This document shows, one piece after another, positions 8,029 to 16,075 of a stretch of DNA of 51,263 nucleotides. The notes beneath the pieces were generated by a model. The model did no database searches and was not told where the DNA came from. It was given only the letters and a program-made list of their open reading frames with translations. How positions within the stretch are numbered: the stretch's first letter is position 1; every line of letters starts with the position of its first letter. The DNA is taken from contig NZ_JBLWTL010000023.1 in the NCBI RefSeq assembly GCF_048270095.1, positions 1 to 51,263 of the forward strand, in the 5' to 3' direction. A program made the translations under genes and the position numbers. Origin of the DNA: Maricaulis sp048270095. Lineage in GTDB: Bacteria; Pseudomonadota; Alphaproteobacteria; Caulobacterales; Maricaulaceae.

Positions 8029-9231
8029 ATGCGACATTTATTGCTGGCCGGTCTGGCCTCGCTGAGCCTGACAGGCATGGGACAGGCCCAGGATTATTTC
8101 CCCGCCGCCGGCGATGCGCAGTGGGAGCGCCGCGAACCGGCTTCGCTCGGTTTTGATGCCGGCGCGCTGCAAGCCGCCATCGATTTCGCCATCGCCCATG
8201 AGACGACCGCGCCACAGGCCTGGGGCGAGGGGATTGATGCGCGCGATCTGGAAGTCATGGTGCCCCTGACCTGGGCCTATGAACCACATTCCAGCCCGAT
8301 CGGTGAATTGCGTCCGCGCGGCGCACCGGCCGGCATCATTCTCCGCAATGGCTATATCGTCGCCGAATGGGGTGATCTCGAGCGGGTCGACATGACCTTC
8401 TCCGTCTCCAAAAGCTTTTTGAGCCATGTCGTCGGCCTCGCGGTCGATGACGGCTTGATCGCCGATGTCGCTGCGCCCGTTTCCGATCTGGTTGCCGACC
8501 CGCTCTTCCATACCGGGCACAATACGCCCATCACCTGGGACCAGATGTTGCGCCAGACCTCGGGCTGGTCGGGCACACTCTGGGACAAGCCGGACTGGGC
8601 GGATCGCCCATCGCGCGATAACCCGGCCAGTGATCTCGTCGCCGGCCCGCCAGTGCCCGGTGCCGCGTGGGAATATAATGATGTCCGCGTCAATGCGCTG
8701 GCCCTGGCCGCCCTGCATGTCTGGCACGAGCCGCTGGCGCAGGTGCTCGACGAGCGCATCATGACGCCGATCGGCTCTGCAGGAACATGGGAGTGGCAGG
8801 GCTACAAGAATAGCTGGGTCGAGCTGGACGAAGGCGAGGAGCTCTACTGGTCGGTCTCCGGCGGGGGGCATTGGGGCGGCGGCATGATGCTGTCGGCTTA
8901 TGACCAGGCCCGTTTCGGCCTGCTCGGTCTCAATCGCGGCAATTGGGATGGCACGCAATTGCTCTCCGAGGCCTGGTATGAGCGCTCGCTGACGCCCACC
9001 GATGTTGCACCATCCTATGGCTATATGAATTTCTTCCTCAACCGCCCGGACATCGAAGGCGCGGCGATTTCCGTACCGTCGGCGCCGGCCGGAAGTTTTG
9101 CCTATCTCGGGGCGGGCGCCAACATGATCTATATCGACCCCGACCACGATATTGTCGCCGTGGTGCGCTGGATTGATAGCGGCCAGCGCAATGGCTTTAT
9201 CGAGCGGTTGATGGCGGCGGTGGCGGAGTAG
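8029..9231 (+). CDS. Exported serine hydrolase of the beta-lactamase (class C/PBP-like) family
   Basis: A 400-residue protein with a signal peptide (about residues 1-20, ending GQAQ), so probably periplasmic. The serine-lactamase fold shows the nucleophile motif S125-V-S-K128, a QTSGWSG segment where relatives have HTSG, the Tyr-x-Asn motif in WEYNDVRVN, and a late GAGANM in place of KTG. Substrates in this family include peptides, esters and lactams, and cannot be predicted. A strong ribosome site (GGGGAGGA) precedes the ATG at 8029. It starts 28 nt after the TonB receptor and may share its transcript and substrate. Confidence 0.88.
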   Translation: MRHLLLAGLASLSLTGMGQAQDYFPAAGDAQWERREPASLGFDAGALQAAIDFAIAHETTAPQAWGEGIDARDLEVMVPLTWAYEPHSSPIGELRPRGAPAGIILRNGYIVAEWGDLERVDMTFSVSKSFLSHVVGLAVDDGLIADVAAPVSDLVADPLFHTGHNTPITWDQMLRQTSGWSGTLWDKPDWADRPSRDNPASDLVAGPPVPGAAWEYNDVRVNALALAALHVWHEPLAQVLDERIMTPIGSAGTWEWQGYKNSWVELDEGEELYWSVSGGGHWGGGMMLSAYDQARFGLLGLNRGNWDGTQLLSEAWYERSLTPTDVAPSYGYMNFFLNRPDIEGAAISVPSAPAGSFAYLGAGANMIYIDPDHDIVAVVRWIDSGQRNGFIERLMAAVAE

Positions 9232-9284
9232 GGGCGGGCCCGCCCGCGTCGGATGGATGTTGAATATGATACGCCATCGTGCTA

Positions 9285-9302
9285 TCTAGATTGCATTCTA
9301 GA
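9285..9302. promoter_or_regulatory. Double TCTAGA operator-like repeat upstream of vapBC
   Basis: TCTAGA at 9285-9290 and again at 9297-9302, separated by 6 nt. Each copy is itself a palindrome, so the element reads as both a direct and an inverted repeat. It lies 11 nt before the vapB ATG and just downstream of a possible -10 (TATGAT, 9265-9270). Antitoxin-toxin complexes normally bind such repeats at their own promoter; that role is inferred. Confidence 0.5.
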
Positions 9303-9313
9303 AAGTGGCTCCA

Positions 9314-9589
9314 ATGGCGTTGAGCATCAAGACTGAAGAAGCCGACCGCCTCGCCAGGGAACTTGCAACCCTGACCGGCGAGACGATGACCCAGACCGTG
9401 ACCCGCGCCCTGCAGGAGCGTTTGGATCGGCTGCAGGCCGAGCGCCGGGCGAGCCAGTCGGTTATTGCCGCCGGCCTGCTGCAGGTCGCAGAGGAAATTC
9501 GTGAAGGCTTCGATCTGAAGCCGATCTCCAAGGCTGAATGGGATGCGCTTTGGGGCGAGGACGAGATCGAGGATTTGAGCAAGCGTTGA
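9314..9589 (+). CDS. vapB: VapB-type antitoxin
   Basis: A 91-residue antitoxin of the VapB (Rv0623-like) type. The N-terminal half (ALSIKTEEADRLARELA, then a TGETMTQTVTRALQERL helix) resembles the ribbon-helix-helix-like DNA-binding part. The acidic C-terminal tail (WDALWGEDEIEDLSKR) is the expected toxin-neutralising segment. ATG 9314 is preferred over the GTG at 9305, since family proteins begin at this point. vapC follows after 7 nt. Recognition is by short motifs and pairing, so the symbol is by family. Confidence 0.85.
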   Translation: MALSIKTEEADRLARELATLTGETMTQTVTRALQERLDRLQAERRASQSVIAAGLLQVAEEIREGFDLKPISKAEWDALWGEDEIEDLSKR

Positions 9590-9596
9590 GGCAGGA

Positions 9597-10007
9597 ATGC
9601 TGGTTGTAGACAGCTCGGCACTGATGGCGATCCTGCTTGGCGAGCCGGAAGCGGATGATGTGCGTTCCTGTATCGCGAGCGCGTCCGCGCGGGTCATTTC
9701 TGCTGCCAATTTCGTGGAACTCGGAACGGTGATCGCCGGTCGAAGCGGCAAGGGCGATGCGCAAGCTGTGCTTGCCTCGGAGCGCTTGCTGGCGGCTGCC
9801 GATATCACGATCGCGCCCATCACCGCAGACCTGGCGCGCCAGGCGCTGCACGCCCGAATCCGGTTCGGTCGAGGCTTTGGCCATCGCGCACGGCTGAATT
9901 TCGGGGATTGTTTCGCCTACGCGCTGGCGATCTCGCTTGATGCGCCCCTGCTCTTCATCGGCGATGACTTTCCACATACCGATGTTCGTTCAGCCCTGAT
10001 CCGCTGA
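9597..10007 (+). CDS. vapC: VapC-type PIN-domain toxin (ribonuclease)
   Basis: A 136-residue PIN-domain protein. The expected acidic metal-binding residues are present: Asp5 in VVDSSAL, Glu41 in NFVELG, Asp104 in NFGDCFAYALA and Asp123/124 in IGDDF. VapC toxins are Mg-dependent endoribonucleases that cut tRNA or rRNA and are held inactive by VapB. A short ribosome site (AGGA) overlaps the vapB-vapC gap. The 3' end faces the MFS gene, only 6 nt away. All active-site positions are intact, so the toxin is probably functional. Confidence 0.92.
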   Translation: MLVVDSSALMAILLGEPEADDVRSCIASASARVISAANFVELGTVIAGRSGKGDAQAVLASERLLAAADITIAPITADLARQALHARIRFGRGFGHRARLNFGDCFAYALAISLDAPLLFIGDDFPHTDVRSALIR

Positions 10008-10013
10008 TCCGGC

Positions 10014-11528
10014 CTAAGCCTCCGGTGGCGCCACCTTGTCCTTGCCGGTTCGCGGCTTTTTCTGGCGCGACAGGCGCTCGGTGATCAGGGCGATCGGCAG
10101 ATCGCTGACGGCTTTCAGGCCGGCAATGCTGGAGGCCGTCTGCACGCCGCGCCAGACGCCCATCATCAATTCCTGGCGCATGCGAACGCGGCCGCCCTGG
10201 GAGGGTTCCTCGATCTGGTCGAGCCGGGTCAGTGACCACAAGCCGATCAGGGTGGCGGCGAGGAAGTAGAAGTCCCAGCGCGTGACATCGAAGGCGGGAA
10301 TGATGGTCTCACCATCCGGCGCACTCCAGTTCACGGTCAGCGAGAACTGGTAATTGGCCAGCACATCGGCATAGAGACCGCCGATGATCGGCGCGGTTCC
10401 TGCCGCGATGGCGGTGAAGGCGGCGACCAGTGCGAGGTGGCGGGTGGCACCATTGGTCGGCGAGAGCGCATTAGCCATATTGCCCGAGGCCAGGGTGACG
10501 CCGGCGGTGGCAATGCCGGTCAGGATGTGGATGCCGACCAACAGCGGCATGGTGAAGACATGCCGCTCCGGCAGGCTGGTAAAGGTCCAGGCAAAGATGC
10601 AGGCGATGAAGAGCGGTGCCGCAAACTGAAGCACGCGCTTGTTGGAATAGCGGTCGGCGAGCGAGCCGAATGTGCCGGTGACCAGGGCATTAGCCCCCTG
10701 GCTGAGCGCCGTCAGCATCATCACCGTTGTCAGGTCGAGCCCGAGCTGGCGCAGCATCTGCACCGCAAAGAAGGGCGCCGCCAGATGGCTGGCGAAATTC
10801 CACGAGAACAGGAAGGTAATCAGGCGGCGGAAATTCTTTTCCTTCAGCGGCGAGAACAGGCCGGTTTTCTGTTCCGGACCGTGCTCGAGCGGCAGCGGCG
10901 TCGGCTCGGGGATTTGCGCCATGGCGAAGGTTTCCAGCACACCGCTGAAGGTCGCAATGACCAGCAGGGCCGAATAGGCATAGATCTGCGGCAGGCCGGT
11001 CAGCCCGGTCCAGTTATCGACGAAGACGCCGCCGGCCAGCGCGGCGATTGCGGCCATGACCGTCATCCAGGTCAGGCGCTGGGCCGAGAACACGCCGCGC
11101 CGCTCCGGGGGCAGGAAATCGCGTACCCAGCTATTCCAGGCGCAGCCGGCGATGGCGCCGAATATGTAGCGTATGGCGAAGGCGACCACGAGCAGGAGCA
11201 GGGCCGACGGGCCGGGCTGCAGCAGGGCAGCGGCAGCGGCACCGAGCAGGAGGAGGCGGCTGGCCAGGGTCAGCGACACGGCGACCAGGCGCCGGCTGGC
11301 AATGCGTTCAACCAGATAGACCGCCGGCAATTGCGCCAGCTGGGTCAGTGAGGGGATGGCGGCGAGCACGCCGATCACCAGGTTGGAGGCGCCTAGGCTC
11401 AGCGCATAGGCGGTGAGGAACACGCCGATCGACAGTGTTTCCATGATCTTGAAGAACATGCCATTGCGCACATACCATTTCAGACCGGCCTCACGGTCTG
11501 CTTCGGTGAGCTGCGTTGTCGCGAACAT
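10014..11528 (-). CDS. MFS transporter
   Basis: A 504-residue inner-membrane protein with about 12 hydrophobic segments and the major facilitator pattern, including a SLADRYSNKR loop (motif A style) in the second half and a central cytoplasmic loop around PEPTPLPLEHGPEQ. The first segment is long and preceded by WYVRNGMFFKIMETL. Substrate is unknown. It stands alone: vapC converges on its 3' end and the next gene upstream is divergent. The C terminus is a soluble basic tail (SRQKKPRTGKDK). Confidence 0.85.
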   Translation of the reverse strand: MFATTQLTEADREAGLKWYVRNGMFFKIMETLSIGVFLTAYALSLGASNLVIGVLAAIPSLTQLAQLPAVYLVERIASRRLVAVSLTLASRLLLLGAAAAALLQPGPSALLLLVVAFAIRYIFGAIAGCAWNSWVRDFLPPERRGVFSAQRLTWMTVMAAIAALAGGVFVDNWTGLTGLPQIYAYSALLVIATFSGVLETFAMAQIPEPTPLPLEHGPEQKTGLFSPLKEKNFRRLITFLFSWNFASHLAAPFFAVQMLRQLGLDLTTVMMLTALSQGANALVTGTFGSLADRYSNKRVLQFAAPLFIACIFAWTFTSLPERHVFTMPLLVGIHILTGIATAGVTLASGNMANALSPTNGATRHLALVAAFTAIAAGTAPIIGGLYADVLANYQFSLTVNWSAPDGETIIPAFDVTRWDFYFLAATLIGLWSLTRLDQIEEPSQGGRVRMRQELMMGVWRGVQTASSIAGLKAVSDLPIALITERLSRQKKPRTGKDKVAPPEA

Positions 11529-11750
11529 GCTGGATCCTCGACGATCGACCGCGCGTCAGGCTTGGCCGGCCGGTGCCGGGCCGTCGCAGGGCGGGAAAGG
11601 CCGCATAGCATCATCGCCCTGTCCTTGCATCCGATTTGACACCGGCGCGGCGGATTTGCCCGGCCGCCGGATCTGGCCTTAGATCAACCGGGAATCAGCC
11701 CTTGGCGCAGCGGAACGGGACGTCATGACCGGGATATTGGACGCGGTGCA

Positions 11751-12350
11751 ATGATCAGCCTGTTCTCCGATCTCGCCCGGGCGCTGGGCCTGGCGGTTGA
11801 TGCCGCCCTGCTGCAGCGCGCGGCCTTCACCCATCTCGTCGATCACCCGTCCATCGCACTGGCGGCGCTGGTCATACCGCTTGTCGCCGGGGCCTCTGAA
11901 ATGCTCGGCAAGGCTTATGTCCTGGCCGCGCAGAAAGTCGGGCGCTGGCGGATCATGGCCAGTCTCATGGTGACCGGCCTGGTCTATCTGCTCGGCGTTC
12001 TGGTCTGGAGCGCGAGCGCGCATTTCCTGCTCGGCCTGGCCGGCGATCTGACCGTGTCGGAAGCGGCGCTGGCCGGCATTATCGCGCTGGGCTATGCCCC
12101 GCGCCTGCTCAGCGTGCTGACGGTGGCCCCCTATTACGGTGAATTCCTCGACCGGGCGCTGGATGCCTGGACCTTTGTCTGTGTCGGTTGGGGGTTTTGG
12201 GTCGTGATTGGCGGGCCGCTTGGCCTGGTCATTGTGAGTGCTGCGGCGGGGTGGCTGGTCAGTGCCGCGGTCCGTCATTATGGCGGCCGGCTGAGCGAGC
12301 CGCTGCTGCGGCGTCTGCGTCTGGTGACGCCGGGAGGCGGGCATGATTGA
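11751..12350 (+). CDS. Polytopic membrane protein, Yip1-like pattern
   Basis: 199 residues with about five hydrophobic segments (near residues 35-50, 70-90, 108-125, 140-160 and 165-185). The order of helices and the IIALGYAPRLLSVLTVAPYYG segment recall Yip1-domain membrane proteins; this is a resemblance, not a firm assignment. Its last 8 nt overlap the next gene, whose product is a membrane-anchored hydrolase, so the two are probably made and used together. No strong ribosome site is seen before the ATG. No function is assigned. Confidence 0.7.
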   Translation: MISLFSDLARALGLAVDAALLQRAAFTHLVDHPSIALAALVIPLVAGASEMLGKAYVLAAQKVGRWRIMASLMVTGLVYLLGVLVWSASAHFLLGLAGDLTVSEAALAGIIALGYAPRLLSVLTVAPYYGEFLDRALDAWTFVCVGWGFWVVIGGPLGLVIVSAAAGWLVSAAVRHYGGRLSEPLLRRLRLVTPGGGHD

Positions 12351-13311
12351 GGATGCGCTGGGCTGGCTCCTGCTGACCGGTTTTATCGCCTTCGTCCTGG
12401 CGAGCACACTGGCGCCCCTCGAAACCCTGTTCTGGTGGTCGCGGCAAGGCCGGCCCGAGAACATGCCAGCTGCGCCAGCGGTGACGGCCAAGCCGCCGGT
12501 CCGGGCCGCCACGGAATTCATCGTCTATCTTGGCGGGATTGACCGGATCAGCGGCACGTCGAATTCCGGCCGTGAGCGCCGCTTCCTGGCGGCCTTGCGT
12601 GAGGGCGTGCCCGATGCCGTGCTGGTCGACAGTGTCTTTCCCTATGCGGCGTCGGGTAATCCACTGCTGCACGGACCGCGTATTTTCAGCCGGCTCTGGC
12701 GCGCGCTCGACGCCGCACCGCTGCACCAGCGCCGGCCCTTGCTGGCCAATCTGGTCAATGCGCGCAATTTCTTCCAGGTCCTGGTTTCGGCCGACCGGCG
12801 CTATGGGCCGGTCTTCAATCTCGCCCTGGCCGGTTTGATCGAGGACAGTCTGCGCGCGGCCGGCTGGCAGCCGGGTGGCGGCGCGCGCCTGACGCTGATC
12901 GGGCTGAGCGGCGGCGCCCAGATGGCGGCCGGCGCCGCCGATGATCTCGCCAATGTCTTTGATGGCCCGATCCAGCTGATTTCGATTGGCGGTGTCATCG
13001 CCTCGACCCCCGGCCTGAACCGTCTGGCCCGCATTGACCATATCGCCGGCCGCGCCGATCGGGTTGAGGCTGCAGGCGTCCTGGCCTTCCCGGCCCGCTG
13101 GCCGGTTTCGACCGGATCAGAATGGGCTGTCGCGCGCAGCTCAGGCCGCCTCAAACGCATTCCGCTGGCCGATGTCACCCATAACGGGCCGCGCGGCTAT
13201 TTCGGCGAGGCTCATCATGGCGGCCGGCCACAATGGCAAGAGACGGTCGCCATCGTGGTGGACTGTATCGAGCGCTTCGAGCATGAGACCGGGAAACCCC
13301 GGCCGGACTAG
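12343..13311 (+). CDS. Membrane-anchored alpha/beta hydrolase-like protein
   Basis: 322 residues: one N-terminal transmembrane segment (about 8-30), a Pro/Ala linker (40-55), then a soluble domain. The latter has an alpha/beta-hydrolase layout: strand EFIVYLGGID, nucleophile elbow LIGLSGGAQ with Ser189, possible acid Asp239 in IAGRADRVE and possible base His280 in VTHNGPRGYFG. A lipase, esterase or similar acyl hydrolase role is inferred from the fold only. It overlaps the upstream membrane-protein gene by 8 nt and meets the convergent gene at 13317 after 5 nt. Confidence 0.7.
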   Translation: MIEDALGWLLLTGFIAFVLASTLAPLETLFWWSRQGRPENMPAAPAVTAKPPVRAATEFIVYLGGIDRISGTSNSGRERRFLAALREGVPDAVLVDSVFPYAASGNPLLHGPRIFSRLWRALDAAPLHQRRPLLANLVNARNFFQVLVSADRRYGPVFNLALAGLIEDSLRAAGWQPGGGARLTLIGLSGGAQMAAGAADDLANVFDGPIQLISIGGVIASTPGLNRLARIDHIAGRADRVEAAGVLAFPARWPVSTGSEWAVARSSGRLKRIPLADVTHNGPRGYFGEAHHGGRPQWQETVAIVVDCIERFEHETGKPRPD

Positions 13312-13316
13312 ATGCG

Positions 13317-13799
13317 CTATTCGTGTTTGGTACAGCTGAACTCGGCCAGCATGCGTCCACCCTCGGCGCGAGCGGTAAAGCGGATCGTATTCGCCGCGGT
13401 CTGCGCCAGCGGGTGGTTGTCATCTTCATATTGGCCACCGGCCGCCATAGCGTCGGCCGTCGCCGCGAAAGCGGTGTCGAGGACAGCATAATCTTCGGCG
13501 ACACATCCCGTGATTCGATCAAGACGCCCGGTCAGCTGATTCAAACGCATGGCGGTTTGGTCGTCGATCGGCGCATCGACGCTCATGACGATGACCGGGG
13601 TCGAGCAATACTCGGCGCTCAGCGTCACGATTGTGCCGTCGGGGAAGCTGCCGCGTTCACTGCGCCCGGAGGCGTCGTTGCGCAGGATTTCGACATTGGC
13701 GAGACGCGCTGCGGCGAGCTCGAAACTGTATGCGCTATGGTCGACACAAGTGTCAGTAAGGACCAGCATTGTACTGGCGAGTGCGAGAGCGATGATCAC
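13317..13799 (-). CDS. Exported protein of unknown function
   Basis: 160 residues starting at GTG 13799, supported by a good ribosome site (GGGGGA on the minus strand). The hydrophobic N terminus (IIALALASTMLVLT) looks like a signal peptide. The remainder is soluble with four cysteines (in DTCVDH, EYCSTP, TGCVAED and FSCTKHE), which could form two disulfides in the periplasm. No family is recognised. It lies downstream of hutC on the same strand, convergent with the anchored hydrolase. Confidence 0.65.
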   Translation of the reverse strand: MIIALALASTMLVLTDTCVDHSAYSFELAAARLANVEILRNDASGRSERGSFPDGTIVTLSAEYCSTPVIVMSVDAPIDDQTAMRLNQLTGRLDRITGCVAEDYAVLDTAFAATADAMAAGGQYEDDNHPLAQTAANTIRFTARAEGGRMLAEFSCTKHE

Positions 13800-13888
13800 G
13801 GCTTTCCCCCAAAATCAAACTGACGCGTCGATATCACGACAGCGCTGTCGTGGAGAAGCGGGAAAATTCGCGCGCCGGCACACCGGCT

Positions 13889-14629
13889 TCACTCGCCCGG
13901 ACGGAAGCGTTCGGTCATGACATGGCGGTCGCCTGGATGGGTCAGGCGGGCGAGGGTGACGACGGCCTCATTGTGAAAGGTTCGCCGCTCGAGCAGCAGG
14001 CAGGCATCGCCGGGCTCGATATTCAGGCGCTTGGCCAGGCGGGTATCGGCATTAATGGCGGAGACTGTGTGCTCGGCGGCGGTCCAGGGCGTCGCGGCCA
14101 GCAGCCAGGCACCGGGCGTGGTGGTGGTGAAATCCTGGCGCGCGGCTGCGGGCAGCAGGGCCAGATTGATCCAGCGTTCCTCCAGTTCGACGACATCGCC
14201 ATCGGCAGTGTGGAGGCAGACCAGATGCTGTACCGGTGCACCCGGCGCAAGGCGTAGCCGGGCGGCGCGCTCGGAACTGGCAGCGACGGTCTCATCGGTC
14301 AGGCATTGATAACCATAGGTCTGGCCGCGTGCCGGGATGGCGGTCGACATATCGACGATCTCCAGCATCGCCGAAGGCGAGGGTGGTGGGGCGACGAAAC
14401 TGCCTGTGCGGCGGCGGCGGATGATCAAGCCGTCCTCGGTCAGTTCACGAAGCGCGCGATTGACGGTCATGCGGGCGGTGCCGAAATGCGCCGCCAGCTC
14501 GGCTTCGGCGGGTATGCGATGGCGTGGCGGCCAGATGCCCGAGCGGATATTGCCCAGGATGGCCCGCCGGATCTGGTCATAGACCGGGCCGGAGCCATCA
14601 AGGCTGAGATCGCCGGCCCATTCCCTCAT
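13889..14629 (-). CDS. hutC: Histidine utilisation repressor (HutC, GntR family)
   Basis: A 246-residue GntR/HutC-family repressor. The N-terminal winged helix-turn-helix (about residues 15-80) contains IPAEAELAAHFGTARMTVNRAL and RRRRTGSFVA. The C-terminal effector domain (about 95-240) is of the UTRA type, which in HutC binds urocanate. It should repress the hut genes until urocanate builds up, acting at the site 16036-16053. It overlaps hutF by 4 nt and is transcribed with it, so it is probably autoregulated. Confidence 0.94.
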   Translation of the reverse strand: MREWAGDLSLDGSGPVYDQIRRAILGNIRSGIWPPRHRIPAEAELAAHFGTARMTVNRALRELTEDGLIIRRRRTGSFVAPPPSPSAMLEIVDMSTAIPARGQTYGYQCLTDETVAASSERAARLRLAPGAPVQHLVCLHTADGDVVELEERWINLALLPAAARQDFTTTTPGAWLLAATPWTAAEHTVSAINADTRLAKRLNIEPGDACLLLERRTFHNEAVVTLARLTHPGDRHVMTERFRPGE

Positions 14630-15996
14630 TGATCAATCGCCGTGCGAATATCGAGCATGGCGGTGCGATAGGCGGCCTCGATGCGGTCGCGGGTCAGTGC
14701 ACGCCCCTCGCGCACGACGCATTGGCCGCCGACATAGACCTCGCTTACCAGACGGCTATCGCCGCAGAACAGCCAGCTATCCAGGCGCGCATCCCCGGAC
14801 CGCCCGACCAGGGTCGGGTGATGATCGTCGAGAATGACGAAATCGGCACGCTGCCCGGCCTCGATCCGGCCCGAAGGCTGTTGCAGCGCCTGATTGCTGC
14901 CGCCCAGCGCGGCATCGAACAGGCGGCGGCCGGTGCTGCCACCGGGTGGAGCCAGGACATTGCGCCGCTGCGCCTGCAGGCGCTGCCCGTATTCCAGCAG
15001 GCGGATATCCTCGGCCAGGTCGATGCGGATATGGCTGTCGGAACCAATGCCGATACGGCCATGATCGGCCAGATAAGCGCCGGCATTGAAGAAGCCATCG
15101 CCGAGATTGGCTTCGGTCAGCGGGCACAGGCCGGCCACGGCCCCGGAGGCAGCCAGCATCGCGGTTTCAGCGTCACTCATATGGGTGGCGTGGATCAGGC
15201 ACCAATTCTGATCGACGCTCTGGGTGTCGAACAGGTATTCGACCGGGCGTTTGCCGGTTGCGGCGAGGCAGTCATCGACTTCTTTTTGTTGTTCGGCGGC
15301 ATGGATATGCACCGGTCCCCCTTCGCTCAGGGGCAGGATCGCGGTGATCTCGGCGGCCGAGACGGCGCGTAAGGAATGGGGCGCAATCCCGAGCACGCCG
15401 TGGTCGATCGTCGTCAGATGACGTTTGGCCGACGCGAGAATGTCGGCGAAATGATCGAGCGTATTGATGAAGCGGCGCTGGCCCGGGCTGGGCGGCATCT
15501 CGCCGAAATTGGAATGGCGGTAGAGCACTGGCAACAGGGTGAGGGCGATGCCGGTCGCCCCGGCGGCGGCGCAAATCCGCCCGGCCATCTCGCCGATATC
15601 ACTATAGGCCTGGCCGTGCTGGTCGTGGTGCAGGTAATGGAATTCGCCGACCGAGGTAAAGCCGGTCTCCAGCATTTCGCAATAGACCAGCGCCGCCATT
15701 GCCTCGACATGGTCGGGGGTGAGATTATCGTTGAAGGCATACATGATCTGGCGCCAGGACCAGAAACTGTCCTCGCCGGGGCCGCGCCGCTCTGACAGGC
15801 CGGCCATGCCGCGCTGGAAAGCATGGGAGTGGACATTGGCCATGCCGGGGACGGCAACACCCAGGCGCCGCGCTTCGGGACCGGGCGGCGTGTCAGGGCT
15901 GATACTGGCAATCCGGCCGTTGGCATCGACCGTGATCTCGACATTGCGGGCCCAGCCACCGGGCAGGAGAATCTCGGCGAAGTGAAATTCGGACAT
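14626..15996 (-). CDS. hutF: Formimidoylglutamate deiminase (HutF)
   Basis: A 456-residue amidohydrolase-superfamily enzyme that converts N-formimidoyl-L-glutamate to N-formyl-L-glutamate and ammonia. The metal-binding motif is NVHSHAFQRGMAGL (near residue 60). Later elements are HIHAAEQQKEVDDC, LIHATHMSDAE and GIGSDSHI. The start at 15996 is chosen for its GGGAGG ribosome site. The frame opens earlier, at 16050, but that would place the HutC operator inside the gene. HutF with HutG defines the five-step histidine degradation route. Confidence 0.93.
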   Translation of the reverse strand: MSEFHFAEILLPGGWARNVEITVDANGRIASISPDTPPGPEARRLGVAVPGMANVHSHAFQRGMAGLSERRGPGEDSFWSWRQIMYAFNDNLTPDHVEAMAALVYCEMLETGFTSVGEFHYLHHDQHGQAYSDIGEMAGRICAAAGATGIALTLLPVLYRHSNFGEMPPSPGQRRFINTLDHFADILASAKRHLTTIDHGVLGIAPHSLRAVSAAEITAILPLSEGGPVHIHAAEQQKEVDDCLAATGKRPVEYLFDTQSVDQNWCLIHATHMSDAETAMLAASGAVAGLCPLTEANLGDGFFNAGAYLADHGRIGIGSDSHIRIDLAEDIRLLEYGQRLQAQRRNVLAPPGGSTGRRLFDAALGGSNQALQQPSGRIEAGQRADFVILDDHHPTLVGRSGDARLDSWLFCGDSRLVSEVYVGGQCVVREGRALTRDRIEAAYRTAMLDIRTAIDQ

Positions 15997-16035
15997 TGAC
16001 AGGCCTCCCGGCTGGACAGACTCAGACACGCGATT

Positions 16036-16053
16036 TAATTGTATAGACAATTA
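16036..16053. promoter_or_regulatory. HutC operator between hutF and hutI
   Basis: TAATTGTATAGACAATTA is an 18-bp inverted repeat with one mismatched pair and matches the TTGTATA-type core known for HutC. It is centred in the 79-bp gap between divergent hutF and hutI, 23 nt from the hutI start and 40 nt from the hutF start, so one site can control both directions. Binding by the HutC encoded at 13889-14629 is inferred. Confidence 0.8.
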
Positions 16054-16075
16054 CGCGGAATTGAAGGGCCGTTCA

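Noticed and set aside
9232..9245. GGGCGGGCCCGCCC palindrome just after the serine hydrolase stop
   Set aside because: The arms meet with no loop and there is no T-run; an RNA stem would be only a few base pairs, so it was not called a terminator.
10437..11351. 304-codon forward frame opposite the MFS transporter
   Set aside because: It is Gln/Gly/Arg-rich with no motifs, while the reverse frame has a clear 12-helix pattern.
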